From an uncultured Bacilli bacterium (GTDB lineage: Bacteria; Bacillota_I; Bacilli_A; RF39; UBA660), in assembly GCA_934101575.1 (NCBI GenBank), contig CAKORJ010000002.1, forward strand, positions 62,001-126,000: a DNA stretch of 64,000 nucleotides. Reading direction: 5' to 3'. The position numbers and the translations under genes were made by a program. Below, in pieces: positions 49,801 to 58,142 of this stretch. The notes under the pieces are model-generated. The model was not told the origin of the DNA. It saw only the letters and a program-made list of their open reading frames with translations, and made no database searches. Numbering within the stretch: position 1 is the first letter of the stretch; the number at the start of each line of letters is the position of its first letter.

Positions 49801-50572
49801 TTCCTTTAATCACCTCTTTGGCTAAATTTAAATAGGCTTCGGATCCTCTGGATTTTGGATCGTATGCCACTATTGGTTTTCCATGTGATGGTGCTTCTGT
49901 TAATCTGATTAATCTTGGTATTATTGTGTTATATACTTTATCTTTAAAGTAGCTTCTTATTTCTTCTACTACTTCTAGACCTAAATTTGTTCTAGCATCT
50001 AACATTGTTAGTAATACTCCTTCTATTGTTAGATTTGGGTTTAGATTAGCTTGAGTATACATTATTGCTTTTAATAATTGTGTGATTCCTTCTAGTGCAA
50101 AGAATTCACATTGTACTGGAATTATCACTGAATCTGATGCAGTTAGGGCATTTGTTGTTATTATTCCTAGTGCTGGAGGGCAATCTATTATTATATAATC
50201 ATAGCTATCTTTTATTTTATTTATATGTTCTTTTAATCTTTCTGATTTTGTTACTGTTTCTAATGTATCCGTTTGCTCTAACTCTATGTCGATACCTGCT
50301 AAATTGATGTTTGCTGGTAATACATATAAGTTTTTATATTTTGTTTTTACTATTGCATCTTGTATTGTTGAAGTTCCGTTAAAAACATTATAAATGCTGT
50401 TTTCAATATCGCCTTTATTTAAACCTATTCCTGTTGTTGCATTACATTGAGGATCTAGGTCAATTAATAGTATTTTTTTACCTAGGAGTGCTAATGATGC
50501 GGACAGATTTATACTTGTTGTTGTTTTTCCTACGCCACCTTTTTGATTTATTAATGATATTACTTTTCCCAT
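49787..50572 (-). CDS. parA: Chromosome-partitioning ATPase ParA/Soj
   Basis: The 261-residue product has a deviant Walker A KGGVGKTTTSIN, DLDPQCNATTG and IIDCPPALG. ParA with ParB segregates origins and modulates DnaA. Normal length. It starts the parA-parB-mscS-DUF951-AbgT-ychF run. Confidence 0.95.
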   Translation of the reverse strand: MGKVISLINQKGGVGKTTTSINLSASLALLGKKILLIDLDPQCNATTGIGLNKGDIENSIYNVFNGTSTIQDAIVKTKYKNLYVLPANINLAGIDIELEQTDTLETVTKSERLKEHINKIKDSYDYIIIDCPPALGIITTNALTASDSVIIPVQCEFFALEGITQLLKAIMYTQANLNPNLTIEGVLLTMLDARTNLGLEVVEEIRSYFKDKVYNTIIPRLIRLTEAPSHGKPIVAYDPKSRGSEAYLNLAKEVIKGNGTN

Positions 50573-50662
50573 TTTGTTACCACCTATTCCTTTTTGCTAT
50601 TACTATTTTATCAAATTTTTTTGTTTTTTTAAAGAGGATTTTATTATTTTATTTTTTGTATA

Positions 50663-50685
50663 TTAAAAAGCCTTGTTAGGCTTTT
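50663..50685 (-). terminator. Terminator of the 433-aa gene
   Basis: AAAAGCC(T) and AGGCTTTT form a GC-containing stem around TGTT with a U run following in minus-strand reading. Confidence 0.8.
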
Positions 50686-50694
50686 ATAGTTGCA

Positions 50695-51996
50695 TTATTT
50701 CGATTTTGAAAAACTTGAGAAATATTTTTCTCTTGCCTCTGGTGTCCTTATTGATGATGATTCTTGAAATTGTATTTCACTTGGACGGACTAAGTAATTT
50801 TGGTTAGAAACTTTGTTGTAGTTTTCACTGTAATCATCTTGGCTACTAATATCATATGTTTCTTCTTCTGGATATCCTGTGTATGGATCGTAATTTTCTG
50901 CTTCATTTCCAAATCTTGAAAATTTATTATAAGTATATGGTATGTTAAAATCATTTAGAATTTCTTTTATTATTGTATAATTTGTTTTTCTGGAATCTTG
51001 ATATGAACTGAAATGAGATATAATTTCATCTATTAAACTATGATCAGTTCTATTTATTCCAAAGGCTAGAATTAGCTTTATAATATCAATTAATGCCTTT
51101 TTGTTTTTATAATATCCAAAGGCTAGTGCATTTTCTATTACATCTTGGAATTCTTCTTCTATTGTTTCATCACTTATGCTTTTCGCTTCTTTTACTACTT
51201 CTTTTTTTTGATTTTCACTTTTTTCTAGTCCTATTTGTTGGTTTTCATTATATTGTAATATAGCTGTATTTTTATAGTTTTCTTTTATAGCTTTATCATA
51301 TGTATAGATTTTTTTAGGTTCTTCTTCAGATTTAGATGAACTTTGGTCGTCTTTGACTTTATTTTTGATTGTAATATCTGGCTTTTGTTTTATTTGTGTT
51401 ACTTTTGAAACTTGTAATTTTGGTTTTTCTTGTTCTTTTGTTGTTTTTCTATTGGTAGTTTCTATGTTATATTGTAAGTAACTTTTTAGTATTTTGTTTT
51501 GTTCATGTTCATCTTCATTTTGGATTATTCTATTTAACTCTAATAGTTCTTCTTGTTTAAGACTTTGATGGTTCTCTATTTTTTCTATAATTGTTTGATA
51601 GATTTTTATTTGTTGTGTTAAAATATCATTTTTTTGAATTATTTGGTTATGTAATACTAGAAATTTTTGAATTTTTAGTGCAAATTGTTTTATGAAATTT
51701 TCTTGTTGTTTTGTTAAATTAAATAGGGAATTATTTGTTGTTTTTTTACATTCAACTAATGTTTTTAGGGCATTTAGTTGTTCTTTATAGTTTTCAAATT
51801 CTTGAGTTTCTTGGTTTTTGCTTATTATTTCTATATATTTACCCAGTTCATACTTATCTATACTTTCTGGATTTTTTTGTAAGTCTTGAGATAGTTTTTC
51901 TAATTCCTTTAACAATTTGTTCGTTATGTTTTTATTTATTGGTATTAACTGTTCTTCTAGTTGTTGTTTTTCTTTTTCAAAAATTTCTTTTATCAT
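50695..51996 (-). CDS. Coiled-coil protein of unknown function between noc and parA
   Basis: The 433-residue product is predicted soluble. The N-terminal 180 residues are helical and coiled-coil like (KEIFEKEKQQLEEQLIPINK...), followed by a Lys/Gln-rich linker. A helical region at about 275-350 (EEEFQDVIENALAFGYYKNKK...) and a Tyr-rich tail follow. No domain is recognised. It replaces the usual direct noc-soj junction, so a link to chromosome segregation is a guess from position only. Confidence 0.55.
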   Translation of the reverse strand: MIKEIFEKEKQQLEEQLIPINKNITNKLLKELEKLSQDLQKNPESIDKYELGKYIEIISKNQETQEFENYKEQLNALKTLVECKKTTNNSLFNLTKQQENFIKQFALKIQKFLVLHNQIIQKNDILTQQIKIYQTIIEKIENHQSLKQEELLELNRIIQNEDEHEQNKILKSYLQYNIETTNRKTTKEQEKPKLQVSKVTQIKQKPDITIKNKVKDDQSSSKSEEEPKKIYTYDKAIKENYKNTAILQYNENQQIGLEKSENQKKEVVKEAKSISDETIEEEFQDVIENALAFGYYKNKKALIDIIKLILAFGINRTDHSLIDEIISHFSSYQDSRKTNYTIIKEILNDFNIPYTYNKFSRFGNEAENYDPYTGYPEEETYDISSQDDYSENYNKVSNQNYLVRPSEIQFQESSSIRTPEAREKYFSSFSKSK

Positions 51997-52016
51997 AATT
52001 TATCCTTCTATCTATA

Positions 52017-53270
52017 TTAGTTTTTCTTATCTATTTCTATTACAATTTGATATTTATCTGGACTATCATATTCATCTGCTTTTACTTTGAATCCAAATTT
52101 TTCTGTATTTTGAATTGCTTGTCTAAAGTTATTTATTGCAAATCTTAAATCATATATGTTGTTGAATTCTTGAGGGCTATTTTCTTTTTGAGTTTCACTG
52201 TTTATTATTGGTGATTCTGGTTTAATTTCTGATTGTTTATTTATTTCTTGTCCAGGAATTTGAGTATTAACATTTGGGGTAGTAGATTGTTCATCGCCAT
52301 TTATTCTTAACTTATCAAATATATTTTCTTTGTGTTCTTCTGGTTGTTTAATTGGTTCTGGTTGCGGAGCAGGAGTGTTAACAACTTGATTTATTGGTTG
52401 TTCTGGTACTTCTTGTACTGGCACTGCTTGAACATTTTGACTTTCTGATGGTTGCATTGTTTGTATAGGCTCTGGAATTGCAAAGTTTTGGGGTTGTTCT
52501 ATTACAGACTCTGGTTGTGCCACAACATTTCCATTTTGGTTATAATTAATTGGTTCATTTACTTGGCTAGGTACTTCTACTGGTTGAGGTTGTACTACTG
52601 GATTACTTGGAATATCCATATTTACACTTCCTTCGTTAGTATTTTGTACTGCTGGTTGTTCTGGTAATTTTCCAGTCATTCTCATTATTTCTTCATCTAA
52701 ACCTTTTACTGTTAGTTTTTCGTTTATTATTTTATTTAATAATTCTCTTTGTTTTTCATTATCTAGTCCCAATAGACTTCTTGCATGTCTTTCTGATATT
52801 TGTGAGTTTAGAAGGGCAGTTTGAACTTCTTCATCTAGTGTTAACAGTCTTAATTTGTTTGCTATTGTTGATTGTGACTTGCCTAGGTTTTGTGCTAATT
52901 CATCTTGGGTAATATTATCTAATTTTAAGATTGTTTGATAAGTTTTCGCTTCTTCTATTGGGGTAAGATTACTTCTTTGAAGATTTTCTAAAAGAGCTAT
53001 TTTTGCCGCTTCTTTATCATCTATGTCTCTTACTAGTGCTGGTATTGTCTGTTTTCCAGCTAGTTGTGATGCTCTATATCTTCTTTCTCCGGCTATTATT
53101 TCATATTTATCTCCAACTTTTCTTACTATTATTGGTTGGATTACCCCGTGCTCTTTTATTGATTGTGACAACTCTTTTAATGCTTCATCATCAAACATCT
53201 CTCTTGGTTGAAATCTATTTGGAATTATATCTTGTAATGCTATATCAAAAATTTCTTTTTCTAAGTTCAT
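52017..53270 (-). CDS. noc: Nucleoid occlusion protein Noc (ParB paralogue) with inserted linker
   Basis: Noc blocks FtsZ ring assembly over DNA. The 417-residue product has the ParB core ERRYRASQLAGKQTIPALV and the HTH ITQDELAQNLGKSQSTIANKL, closer to Noc than to Spo0J. The C-terminal domain DLRFAINNFRQAIQ...FGFKV resembles the end of Bacillus Noc. Between them is a Pro/Gln/Val/Asn-rich linker of about 130 residues (about 210-345), making it far longer than the usual 280. It follows rsmG as in Bacillus. Confidence 0.85.
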   Translation of the reverse strand: MNLEKEIFDIALQDIIPNRFQPREMFDDEALKELSQSIKEHGVIQPIIVRKVGDKYEIIAGERRYRASQLAGKQTIPALVRDIDDKEAAKIALLENLQRSNLTPIEEAKTYQTILKLDNITQDELAQNLGKSQSTIANKLRLLTLDEEVQTALLNSQISERHARSLLGLDNEKQRELLNKIINEKLTVKGLDEEIMRMTGKLPEQPAVQNTNEGSVNMDIPSNPVVQPQPVEVPSQVNEPINYNQNGNVVAQPESVIEQPQNFAIPEPIQTMQPSESQNVQAVPVQEVPEQPINQVVNTPAPQPEPIKQPEEHKENIFDKLRINGDEQSTTPNVNTQIPGQEINKQSEIKPESPIINSETQKENSPQEFNNIYDLRFAINNFRQAIQNTEKFGFKVKADEYDSPDKYQIVIEIDKKN

Positions 53271-53334
53271 ATTTATCCCTCTATTCTTTTTTATACTTTG
53301 TCTATGTTATCATTTTACAATAAAAAAAGAAATT

Positions 53335-54027
53335 TTACAATGGGTTTTTCTTGATTTTTGCAAAATTTCTTGGGTATTCTTTTGGTGAGTTTTTGATTTT
53401 TTCTATTTTAATTATTGTTCTATTACTTTGTTCTTTTGGTAATTTAAATTCTTGTTTTTCTATTAATTTCATATTTAATGTTTTTATAGCGTTTTGTGAT
53501 TCTTTTAATTCTTCGTCTAAATTACCTTTTAGAAAAATATAATAGCCGTGGGGTTTTGCTAAATTACATGCTAGTTCTACAAGAATATTAGTTTTTGATA
53601 CTGCTCTAGAAGTTACTATATCAAATGTTTCTTTTTGGTAATCTTCTATTCTTTCATGCACTGTTTTTATATTTTTTAGATCTAGTTGTTCTATTACTCT
53701 ATTTAAGAAATCTATTCTTTTTTGTGACGAATCTAAAAGTGTTATATCTAAATTTGGGTATATTATTTTTAAGACTATTCCTGGAAATCCAGCACCTGTT
53801 CCTATGTCTATTAATTTTTGATTTTCTAGTTTTATTACTTTTGCTATTGTTAATGAGTCATAAAAATGTTTTAAATAAACCTCTTGTTTTTCTGTTATTC
53901 TTGTTAAGTTTGTTGTTTTATTTGTTTCTATTAACATATTATAATATTCTTCTAGCTTAGTCATTTGGTTTTCTGTTATATCGATATTTAGTTTTTTTAA
54001 TTCTTGTTTAAACTCTTCTTTATTCAT
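53335..54027 (-). CDS. rsmG: 16S rRNA (guanine-527-N7)-methyltransferase
   Basis: The 230-residue product has the SAM-binding LIDIGTGAGFPGIVLKI and the later SRAVSKTNILVEL typical of GidB. It overlaps mnmG by 8 bp, as in most bacteria. Confidence 0.95.
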   Translation of the reverse strand: MNKEEFKQELKKLNIDITENQMTKLEEYYNMLIETNKTTNLTRITEKQEVYLKHFYDSLTIAKVIKLENQKLIDIGTGAGFPGIVLKIIYPNLDITLLDSSQKRIDFLNRVIEQLDLKNIKTVHERIEDYQKETFDIVTSRAVSKTNILVELACNLAKPHGYYIFLKGNLDEELKESQNAIKTLNMKLIEKQEFKLPKEQSNRTIIKIEKIKNSPKEYPRNFAKIKKNPL

Positions 54028-55876
54028 TTTTACCTCTTTTTAAATATATCATTAAAACTGATATATCACTTGGATTTACTCCACTTATTCTCATTGCTTG
54101 ACCTATGGAATTTGGTTTTATTTTGTTTAGTTTTTCCCTTGCTTCTAGGGCTAAATTTGGAACTTTATTATAGTCTATTGTATCACTTAAATTTATATTT
54201 TCGTACTGTGCTTGTTTTAATGCTTCTTCTTTACTCTTTTTGATATATCCTTCATACTTTATCATTATTTCTACTTCTTTTTGTACTTCTTCTGTATATG
54301 TAATGTTTAAGAATGGTTTTAATTTTTCTATTGTTACCTCTGGTCTTTTCAATAGATCATGTAGTGATGTTTTATCTGTTATTTTATTTATTTCTTGTTT
54401 TTCTAGGATATCATTTGTTTCTTTTTTTGGAGTTATTTCTTGTGTTAACTGTTTTAGTAGTTTTTCTATATTTTGTACTTTTTCATTGTATTTTGCTTCT
54501 TGATCTTTTGTTATTAGACCTATGTCTATTCCATATTTTGTTAGTCTTTGGTCGGCATTATCATCTCTTAGTAGTAATCTATATTCTGCTCTTGATGTTA
54601 ATAATCTATATGGATCTTGTACTCCTTTGGTTACTAAGTCATCTATTAGTACTCCTATATATGCTTCATCTCTTCTTAGAATTAGTGGTTTTTTGTTTTT
54701 TAATTTTTGATTTGCATTTATTGCTGCGATTAGTCCTTGGCATGCTGCTTCTTCGTAACCACTTGTTCCGTTTATTTGTCCTGCTGTATATAGATTTTCT
54801 ATTATTTTTGTTTCTAATGTTCTTTTTAAGTCTCTTGGATCTATGGCATCATATTCTATAGCATAGGCATATTTTAGTATTTTGGCATTTTCAAGACCTG
54901 GTAATGATTTTATCATTTCTTCTTGTATGTCTTTTGGCATACTTGTAGAGAAGCCTTGAACATATATTGTGTCATATTGTTTTGTTTCTGGTTCTAGGAA
55001 TAGTTGGTGTCTTTCTTTATCACTAAATCTTACTATTTTATCTTCTATTGATGGACAATATCTTGGCCCTATTCCTTCGGCGTATCCGCCATACATTGCT
55101 GATTTTTTTAGGTTTTTATTTATTATTTCGTGTGTTTTTTGTGTGGTATATATTAAGTAACAACTTTCTTGATTTTCTGGATTATACATTACTTTATTTT
55201 GGTATGAAAATGTTAAGGGTGTAGGGGAGCCTTTTTCTTCTTTAGTTTTGGTGAAGTCGATTGTATCTCTTTGTATTCTGGGGGGTGTACCTGTTTTTAG
55301 TCTTTTTAGGGTAAATCCTAGTTTTTCTAGATCTTTACTTAGATTTAATTCTGTTTTTTCACCATGAGGACCTTCTTTTTTCTTTGTACTTCCTATTAGT
55401 ATGTTTGAGTTTAAATATGTTCCTGTTGTTAATATTACTGCTTTAGAGGTTATTATCTCTTTATTTTTTGTTATTACTCCTTGAATTTTGTTATTTTGTG
55501 TTATTAGATGTTCTACTAAAGTTTCTTTTATTTCTAAGTTTGGCTCTTTTTTTATTGTTTCTATCATGTTTTGTTGATATTTTTCTTTGTCTATTTGTGC
55601 TCTTAGTGCCCAGACTGCTGGACCTTTTCTTGTGTTTAACTTTTTTATTTGTAAGATTGATTTATCTGTATTTTTAGCCATTTCTCCGCCTAGAGCATCT
55701 ATTTCTCTTACTACGATACCTTTGGCTGGACCTCCTATTGAGGGATTACAAGGAGCATCCGCTATATTTTTTATGTTTCCAGTTATTAATAATGTTTTGT
55801 TATTTAAACGAGCAGAAGCTAGAGCAGCTTCACATCCTGCATGACCTCCTCCTACTACTATTATGTCATAATTCAT
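54020..55876 (-). CDS. mnmG: tRNA uridine-34 modification enzyme MnmG (GidA)
   Basis: MnmG with MnmE installs the cmnm5 group on U34 of some tRNAs. The 618-residue product has the FAD motif VVGGGHAGCEAALASARL, GTYLNSNI and RLKTGTPPRI, and a helical C-terminal domain. Length is normal. Its partner mnmE, normally directly upstream, is 5.6 kb away beyond an inserted block. Confidence 0.96.
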   Translation of the reverse strand: MNYDIIVVGGGHAGCEAALASARLNNKTLLITGNIKNIADAPCNPSIGGPAKGIVVREIDALGGEMAKNTDKSILQIKKLNTRKGPAVWALRAQIDKEKYQQNMIETIKKEPNLEIKETLVEHLITQNNKIQGVITKNKEIITSKAVILTTGTYLNSNILIGSTKKKEGPHGEKTELNLSKDLEKLGFTLKRLKTGTPPRIQRDTIDFTKTKEEKGSPTPLTFSYQNKVMYNPENQESCYLIYTTQKTHEIINKNLKKSAMYGGYAEGIGPRYCPSIEDKIVRFSDKERHQLFLEPETKQYDTIYVQGFSTSMPKDIQEEMIKSLPGLENAKILKYAYAIEYDAIDPRDLKRTLETKIIENLYTAGQINGTSGYEEAACQGLIAAINANQKLKNKKPLILRRDEAYIGVLIDDLVTKGVQDPYRLLTSRAEYRLLLRDDNADQRLTKYGIDIGLITKDQEAKYNEKVQNIEKLLKQLTQEITPKKETNDILEKQEINKITDKTSLHDLLKRPEVTIEKLKPFLNITYTEEVQKEVEIMIKYEGYIKKSKEEALKQAQYENINLSDTIDYNKVPNLALEAREKLNKIKPNSIGQAMRISGVNPSDISVLMIYLKRGKNE

Positions 55877-55902
55877 TTATACCACCTCTTCAAATCGTTT
55901 GT

Positions 55903-55931
55903 AGTATAGCATATTTTTTTTTGTTTAACAA
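55903..55931 (-). promoter_or_regulatory. mnmG promoter
   Basis: On the minus strand TTGTTA (55931-55926), 17 bp and TATACT (55908-55903) preceded by TGC. mnmG thus has a promoter of its own after the inserted block. Confidence 0.65.
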
Positions 55932-56019
55932 TAGAGAAAGAACTTATGGTCTGTATAATTTTATGAGATTTTTTTATTTTTTGGTTATATTTTTATTTTG
56001 ATTTTTAGTTAATATAGAA

Positions 56020-56071
56020 AAAAAACGAGTATTGTTAACGCATTTTGTAGTTTTATTTTTACTCGTTTTTT
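56020..56071. terminator. Terminator after the VirD4-like gene
   Basis: AAAAAACGAGTA (56020-56031) and TACTCGTTTTTT (56060-56071) form a 12-bp stem with a loop of 28 bases. It separates the accessory block from mnmG. Confidence 0.7.
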
Positions 56072-56073
56072 CT

Positions 56074-57306
56074 TTATTTAATTTTAAAATCTGGTATTAA
56101 TTGTAATTTTATTGCGTCTAATCTTGGCAACTTTATAATTGCTTCAAACTGTTTTAATCTTTGAAGTTCTTCGACTGTTATTAGTGGTTCATCTTTTGAT
56201 ACGTTACCACAAATCATTGATATCTTTTTTAATGTATTGATATCTTTTGAATAAAGATATATTAGATTAGATATACACATTTCTATTAATTCTATATCTT
56301 CTTTTGTATATTTGCTTTCTAATGTTAGGAACCCTTTTATTGTTATTAGGTTATTTATGTTATATTGTCTTGAAATTGTTAGTATTTTTGAATAATCCTT
56401 TAGTGGGGACATTTCATCAAATTCATCTAATATTATATTTAATTTATTATCTTTTTGATTATATATTTCTACTGCTTTTATTATTTGGTTTATTAACTCT
56501 GGTACTAGTGTATTACTTATTTCTGATGTACTATTTGTTATGAATAGTGCTGTCTTTTTTGTTTTTATTGTTGTTATGTCAAAGTCTGTAGTTGATATTG
56601 TATTTTGTAAACTTTCTTTTGTTACGTAGTTTATTATTTTTTGATTAAATGTTGACAAAATTGAACCTTTTGTTTCTTCTGGTGCAGAAAGGGTTCCTGT
56701 TAGGAAGCAATATGTTGAACTTGTTTTATCTAACTCTTTTAAATCATCTTTTGTTAATATTTGTGCTGTGTTATATATTTCTTTTAATGTTAATTCTTTA
56801 TTATTTTCTAATAGATATAGAGCTGTTCCTGTTGCTAAATCTATACAAGATATTGTCCAAAATGGATCTCCTGTTTGCTTTTTTTCTTGAAGTAGAGTAG
56901 TCATTATTTCTTTTATTATATCTATTGCTTCGTCTTTTTTGTTTTCTCTATATAATTGTATTGGTAATGAGAAAGGGTTCCATTTGTTTTTTGTGTTTTG
57001 ATTTTTAAATGTTATTTCTAATATGTTATAATCGTTTTCTTTTAAGTCTTGTTCTGTTTCTTTTATTAATTCTCCTTTTGGATCATTTACTACTACTGAC
57101 TCATTATTTTTGATTATTTTTTTTAGTGTCGGTAGTAATATACTTTGTGTTTTGCCTGAGCCTGGTGCTCCTATTACTAGGGTATTTCCTATGTTTATGT
57201 TATATGATGTTTCTCTGTCATATAGTAGTGGTATTTCTCCTCCTGTTATATTTTCTTTTAGATAACTTTTAAGGTCATTTTCTGACATCCAATTTGCATA
57301 TTTCAT
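56074..57306 (-). CDS. VirD4/TraG-type ATPase without membrane domain
   Basis: The 410-residue product has TLVIGAPGSGKTQSILLPTL (Walker A, about 46-53), VVVNDPKGELIKET, the WNPFSLP signature of VirD4/TraG coupling proteins and a Walker B LNIILDEFDEM (about 285). Coupling proteins bring DNA or protein substrates to type IV secretion systems. The usual two N-terminal membrane helices are missing, and the all-alpha domain seems reduced. No relaxase or other conjugation gene accompanies it. Either it is a remnant or it serves a different machine. Confidence 0.8.
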   Translation of the reverse strand: MKYANWMSENDLKSYLKENITGGEIPLLYDRETSYNINIGNTLVIGAPGSGKTQSILLPTLKKIIKNNESVVVNDPKGELIKETEQDLKENDYNILEITFKNQNTKNKWNPFSLPIQLYRENKKDEAIDIIKEIMTTLLQEKKQTGDPFWTISCIDLATGTALYLLENNKELTLKEIYNTAQILTKDDLKELDKTSSTYCFLTGTLSAPEETKGSILSTFNQKIINYVTKESLQNTISTTDFDITTIKTKKTALFITNSTSEISNTLVPELINQIIKAVEIYNQKDNKLNIILDEFDEMSPLKDYSKILTISRQYNINNLITIKGFLTLESKYTKEDIELIEMCISNLIYLYSKDINTLKKISMICGNVSKDEPLITVEELQRLKQFEAIIKLPRLDAIKLQLIPDFKIK

Positions 57307-57402
57307 GCTATCATCTCCTTTTCAATTGCTATTATATCTGTTTAATTTTAATTTTATTTAAACAATTGTGGCTTTTTATGATATAATTATTTTGGTGATT
57401 GC

Positions 57403-57873
57403 GTGTTTTCTAATAAACTTATTTGTAATATTCTTAGATTTATTGATGATAATATAAATAGAAAAATTAGTATTTGTGAGTTTGAAGAGTGTTTTTTTTA
57501 TAATAGATATTACATAATGAAACTTTTTAAGAGAGAAATTGGAGTTTCTATTGTAAACTATATTAATTATATACGAATATATAATTGTTTAAACGAAATA
57601 CGAGATAGTAATTATTCTATGCTTAGAATAGGCCTTAATAATGGTTTTTATTCTTTGGAATATTTTTCTGAGATGTTTAAGAGTGTTATGGGGGTGTCTC
57701 CGTCTATTTATAAACAATTTCTTAATGATAGGGGAGTTGTTGATAATGAAAAAAGTATAAAAATTATTTCTAATGCTGTATTTTTACGAGAATTAGTTTC
57801 TAAAAAGAAAATGTATTTAGATAGAGAAAAACCTGATAAGATTATGATGAAAAAGCTAACAATTTTTAAGTAA
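57403..57873 (+). CDS. AraC-family regulator
   Basis: The 156-residue product is essentially one AraC DNA-binding domain (about 3-107): two HTH motifs, RKISICEFEECFFYNRYYIMKLFKREIG in part and LRIGLNNGFYSLEYFSEMFKSVMGVSPSIYK. No sensory domain is present. The start is GTG 57403 with SD-like GGTGAT and a TATAAT (57382-57387) upstream. It is divergent from the VirD4-like gene and could control the block. Confidence 0.85.
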   Translation: MFSNKLICNILRFIDDNINRKISICEFEECFFYNRYYIMKLFKREIGVSIVNYINYIRIYNCLNEIRDSNYSMLRIGLNNGFYSLEYFSEMFKSVMGVSPSIYKQFLNDRGVVDNEKSIKIISNAVFLRELVSKKKMYLDREKPDKIMMKKLTIFK

Positions 57874-57884
57874 TTGTTAGCTTT
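57852..57884. terminator. Bidirectional terminator
   Basis: AAAGCTAACAATT (57852-57864) and AATTGTTAGCTTT (57872-57884) form a 13-bp perfect stem with A and T flanks, between convergent genes. Confidence 0.85.
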
Positions 57885-57886
57885 AT

Positions 57887-58126
57887 TTATTCTTGAGCTT
57901 TATTTTTAAATAATTCTAGAACTTTTTCTTTTTCTTCTTGATTATTTATTATTTCAAGCTCTAGTTCAGTTGAATTAGTATTTAAAAGTTTAGCAAATTT
58001 TATTTCTAGAGGTTTGAAATTACTCATTAAATATATATATGTATTTCCATTCATTTCTGCTGTTGAAAAGCATATGAATTCTTTTCCTTCGTCTAATTCT
58101 ATTATTTCTCCTATTTGTATGTTCAT
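57887..58126 (-). CDS. DUF1292-like small protein
   Basis: The 79-residue acidic product has GEIIELDEGKEFICF, AEMNGNTYIYLMSNFKP and a C-terminal EEKEKVLELFKNK, which recalls DUF1292 (YrzB type). No membrane segment. It follows the 521-residue gene by 16 bp, with an SD (GGAGG) before the ATG. Function unknown. Confidence 0.5.
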   Translation of the reverse strand: MNIQIGEIIELDEGKEFICFSTAEMNGNTYIYLMSNFKPLEIKFAKLLNTNSTELELEIINNQEEKEKVLELFKNKAQE

Positions 58127-58142
58127 TTTTTTCCTCCTTTTA

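Noticed and set aside
56033..56043. A further AACGCA copy as a third twin-repeat promoter
   Set aside because: Single hexamer in the loop of a terminator, with no partner 11 bp away and no -10 at the right distance.
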